Shown here: in pieces, positions 61,640-64,000 of the stretch
Position numbering within the stretch: position 1 is the first letter of the stretch
How the letters are laid out: each line of letters opens with the position of its first letter
Origin: Nymphaea colorata
Lineage: Eukaryota > Streptophyta > Magnoliopsida > Nymphaeales > Nymphaeaceae
Direction: 5' to 3'
Length of the DNA stretch: 64,000 nt
NCBI RefSeq assembly: GCF_008831285.2
Contig: NC_045138.2
Coordinates: 15,409,934 to 15,473,933, forward strand
Program-made: the position numbers and the translations under genes
The notes under the pieces: generated by a model
The model's database searches: none
What the model was told of the DNA's origin: nothing
The model's input: only the letters and a program-made list of their open reading frames with translations

Positions 61640-63529
61640 GAAATTGTTAAAAGAGATTTTTATTTAAATGTATGTAACAGTACTTTTTGCCATTTCATTA
61701 TTGATTCAGTTGAATTGTCGAATAAGTTGGTTCATCAAATCGGCAGCCTGATCAATTCGATCCAATTTCTGAATTTTTACAACACCAAGTAGGGCCAGTT
61801 CAATCTGGGGATGCCCTTATCGGTTGCTGATAATGTTGCTAAGGTATTGAAGTTTGTTTTCTTCATCTTCAGGTCTGCATCATAAGGCGTGAATCACATC
61901 TACTTTTCACCAGTAGACCAGGCACCTTGAGCATGACGCCATTTATAATGACAGGAAACTGCCAAGTTGGTGATAGTGTCATTAGACAGACCACTTGCGG
62001 TATTCTGGAAGCAGCAATGAATGTCTTTAAATTTGATACAGGTAAGGCACTTAAACCTGCCGAGCAATTGCAGTTTAGCTACCTCTGTGTTCGAGTAATC
62101 AAATAGATGCTTATTTTTTGAAGAAATTGCTCTAATGGCTCTGCCTTCTGAGGTTGGTTCCTCTTATAATAAGACCCAGGAGTAAAGAAATTTGCTGTTG
62201 TCATCCTTTCCATCTTTTGACACTTCAGATGGCCGGCCATGACAGTAACATTCAATGACTTTAGAAAAGAAAAAGTCCAACCACTTTAGAAAAGAAGGAA
62301 GTGTCATTAAGGAGCTAATTAAAGTAAAACCAAATAAAAGAACAACAGATTTGATCATTAATGACAGCAGACATTTCCATGTATATTTCTTTATGATCTA
62401 GAATAAGTTAGTAATACGCCAATTACACGCAGGAATATGATAAGAATTCAAGATGGGAGACAACTGCAGACGCACACCAGTTAACGAATTGACAAACTTA
62501 TCAACAGATCACAAACATTCAACCAACTCCAATCTTAAAAGAATGTGGTTCAATCTAAGAGTTCTGCAAAGGTTTAAAGAATCAAAACAGATATCTTCGG
62601 TTAATAGAAAAGCAAAGCGAAGCCTTTGCCGGAAACTTCTATTGCTGAGCAACATTCAATGGCTTAATCCAAGTTGGGGCAGCCTATCCATAGCAAGGAT
62701 GAAATCAAAATATCAAGCCAGGGAAGATGATCAAACTTCCGTCACTTAAAACAAGAGATCACGATGCCTTATCAGGTAAAATTGGCTATCTTCTTTCAGG
62801 CCAAATCAATATGTGGGTGCATCTTTGTATAGTTCCACACAAGCCGAAAGTCTTCGACGAAAGGTGATTGCGATCACTTCAAATGGATAGAAGGAAAATG
62901 TTGGTCTTTAATGGCGGATGACACATGAACATAAATAAGATGTTTACGTATCATGTACAGTAGCTTTGACTTTAAAGATGAAAGAAAGCTTACAGTTAGA
63001 ACACAGAAAGATACATGCTTTTATGTCTCTTTTACTAGGCAATTTCTGTTGTCTCGTGACTATATAAGGTAATGTTCCAGGCACGTCTGCATTTTGTGAT
63101 ACACGCACCTGCCATTCAAAACCCTGTCCTTGAATCTGATTTGGGTGGGGAGATTTTGCCTCTTGATCATGTTCTAACTGTAGTTTGTACCCATCAAACC
63201 TTTAATGGATGTCTTACTGAGATTAAAATCATGTCAAATCTGTGGCTTTGGTTTTCAAACTAGAACCTTTTTTTGTCCAAATTTTCTATCTTCCCGAACA
63301 TTCTCACTTCTCGGTTGATCCTTCTCCCAATTCCATTAATTCCACCAGTGAAAAATCTTGATAAGCTAATTATTCTCTCTTACCAGTAGAACCAGTCATC
63401 GTTTCTCAATTTGAAGATGTATTGAAGCCTTGACTCAACAAAAGGTGGAGTATTCGGGTTAACTGCGTAACTGTAGCAATATTGCACCGAACTACATATG
63501 TGAGGAAGAGGCCGGAGCATACGGAGAAA

Positions 63530-63530
<1 letters not shown>
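61640..63530. other. intergenic region without a supportable gene
   Basis: Frames at 62453-62749 and 63072-63263 were read; neither shows a domain or splice support. A stretch at about 61874-62041 stays open for some 55 codons and ends at a GTAAGG donor-like site, but no partner exon is recognised. Confidence 0.4.

Positions 63531-63531
<1 letters not shown>

Positions 63532-63574
<43 letters not shown>
63532..63574. repeat. (TA)n microsatellite
   Basis: About 21 uninterrupted TA units. Confidence 0.9.
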
Positions 63575-63577
<3 letters not shown>

Positions 63578-63818
63578 TACTCACGTATGCACCCATCCTT
63601 TCAGAAAATTGAATTGGTTGAGAAGGGCAGTGTAGATGTGACATAAAAAGTTTGTTTAATAAAGAACTTTTTCTTGGAGCATATCGTTGTCATCCATAAT
63701 GATTATTTCTGTGAAAAAACAGTGGTCTGATCGAATTTGAGTCATCTGAAATGGGAAACCATCACGATGACTTTGTGTATGAGAAGGCATGACATGAAGC
63801 TGCCTTTGGGCATTTACC

Positions 63819-63858
63819 TCTCTCTCTTTCTCTCTCTCTCTCTGTATATATATATATA
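63819..63858. repeat. compound microsatellite (CT)n(TA)n
   Basis: A CT run with one TTTC interruption, then CTG, then about 8 TA units. It has the same polarity as the tract at 29249. Confidence 0.85.
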
Positions 63859-64000
63859 ACTCCAACTTAGTGGAGATTTGTGCTTGAAATATCTAAGATG
63901 GCATTGATTATCTTTGATCTTGAAATCCTTTGATACTGTGATCTGTAAGTTTAACATCAGAAAAATTGCACAATCCTCTCCCTTTCAATCTGCTTCGATC

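Overview
This is nuclear DNA of a flowering plant. Five or six protein genes sit in a large AT-rich, repeat-laden background. The genes have spliceosomal introns with GT/AG borders, plant-only gene families (OVATE family proteins, a plant-type UEV1), TATA boxes followed by pyrimidine-rich leaders, and many (AT)n, (GA)n and compound microsatellites. The intronless genes are GC-rich with high third-position GC against an AT-rich background. That is common in monocots and in some magnoliid or early-diverging lineages, but the species cannot be fixed from this window.

Layout. (1) 0.93-1.47 kb, + strand: a single-exon gene of a conserved but uncharacterised plant family, with the motif IPIRNRLVKQAAWAYLQPM. 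(2) 1.5-10.4 kb: intergenic, with MITE-like elements and simple repeats. (3) 10.71-11.21 kb, +: a short OVATE family repressor of the OFP6/OFP8 type, with a TATA box and two G-boxes upstream. (4) 11.2-24.8 kb: intergenic, with a duplicated 0.3-kb block, MITEs and a GAGCTCGA-rich transposon remnant. (5) 24.86-25.92 kb, -: a second OVATE family gene of the OFP13/15/16/18 type, with an unusually long, internally repeated linker. (6) 26-43 kb: repeats. These include a 169-bp tandem duplication and a 10-kb complex (29.9-39.7 kb) made of four diverged copies of one unit, the last two being about 3 kb and 3.6 kb long. (7) 43.99-44.83 kb, +: an intronless CAF1 deadenylase of the CCR4-NOT complex, with a W-box-rich upstream region. 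(8) 48.85-52.61 kb, -: a four-exon UEV1, the catalytically inactive E2 variant that partners Ubc13 in K63-linked ubiquitin chain synthesis. (9) 57.74-58.79 kb, +: a two-exon gene for a 107-residue protein with an N-terminal hydrophobic anchor and a coiled coil, probably with a long intron in its 5' leader. (10) 58.8-64 kb: intergenic, ending in very long (TA)n and (TG)n tracts.

The genes do not form a pathway cluster. Two are transcriptional repressors of organ shape and growth, one acts in mRNA decay, one in ubiquitin signalling and DNA-damage tolerance, and two are uncharacterised. Nothing resembles a new defence or biosynthetic system. The least explained structure is the nested four-copy repeat at 29.9-39.7 kb. 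Exon borders, start choices and repeat limits were all worked out by eye from the sequence; no alignment or database search was run.
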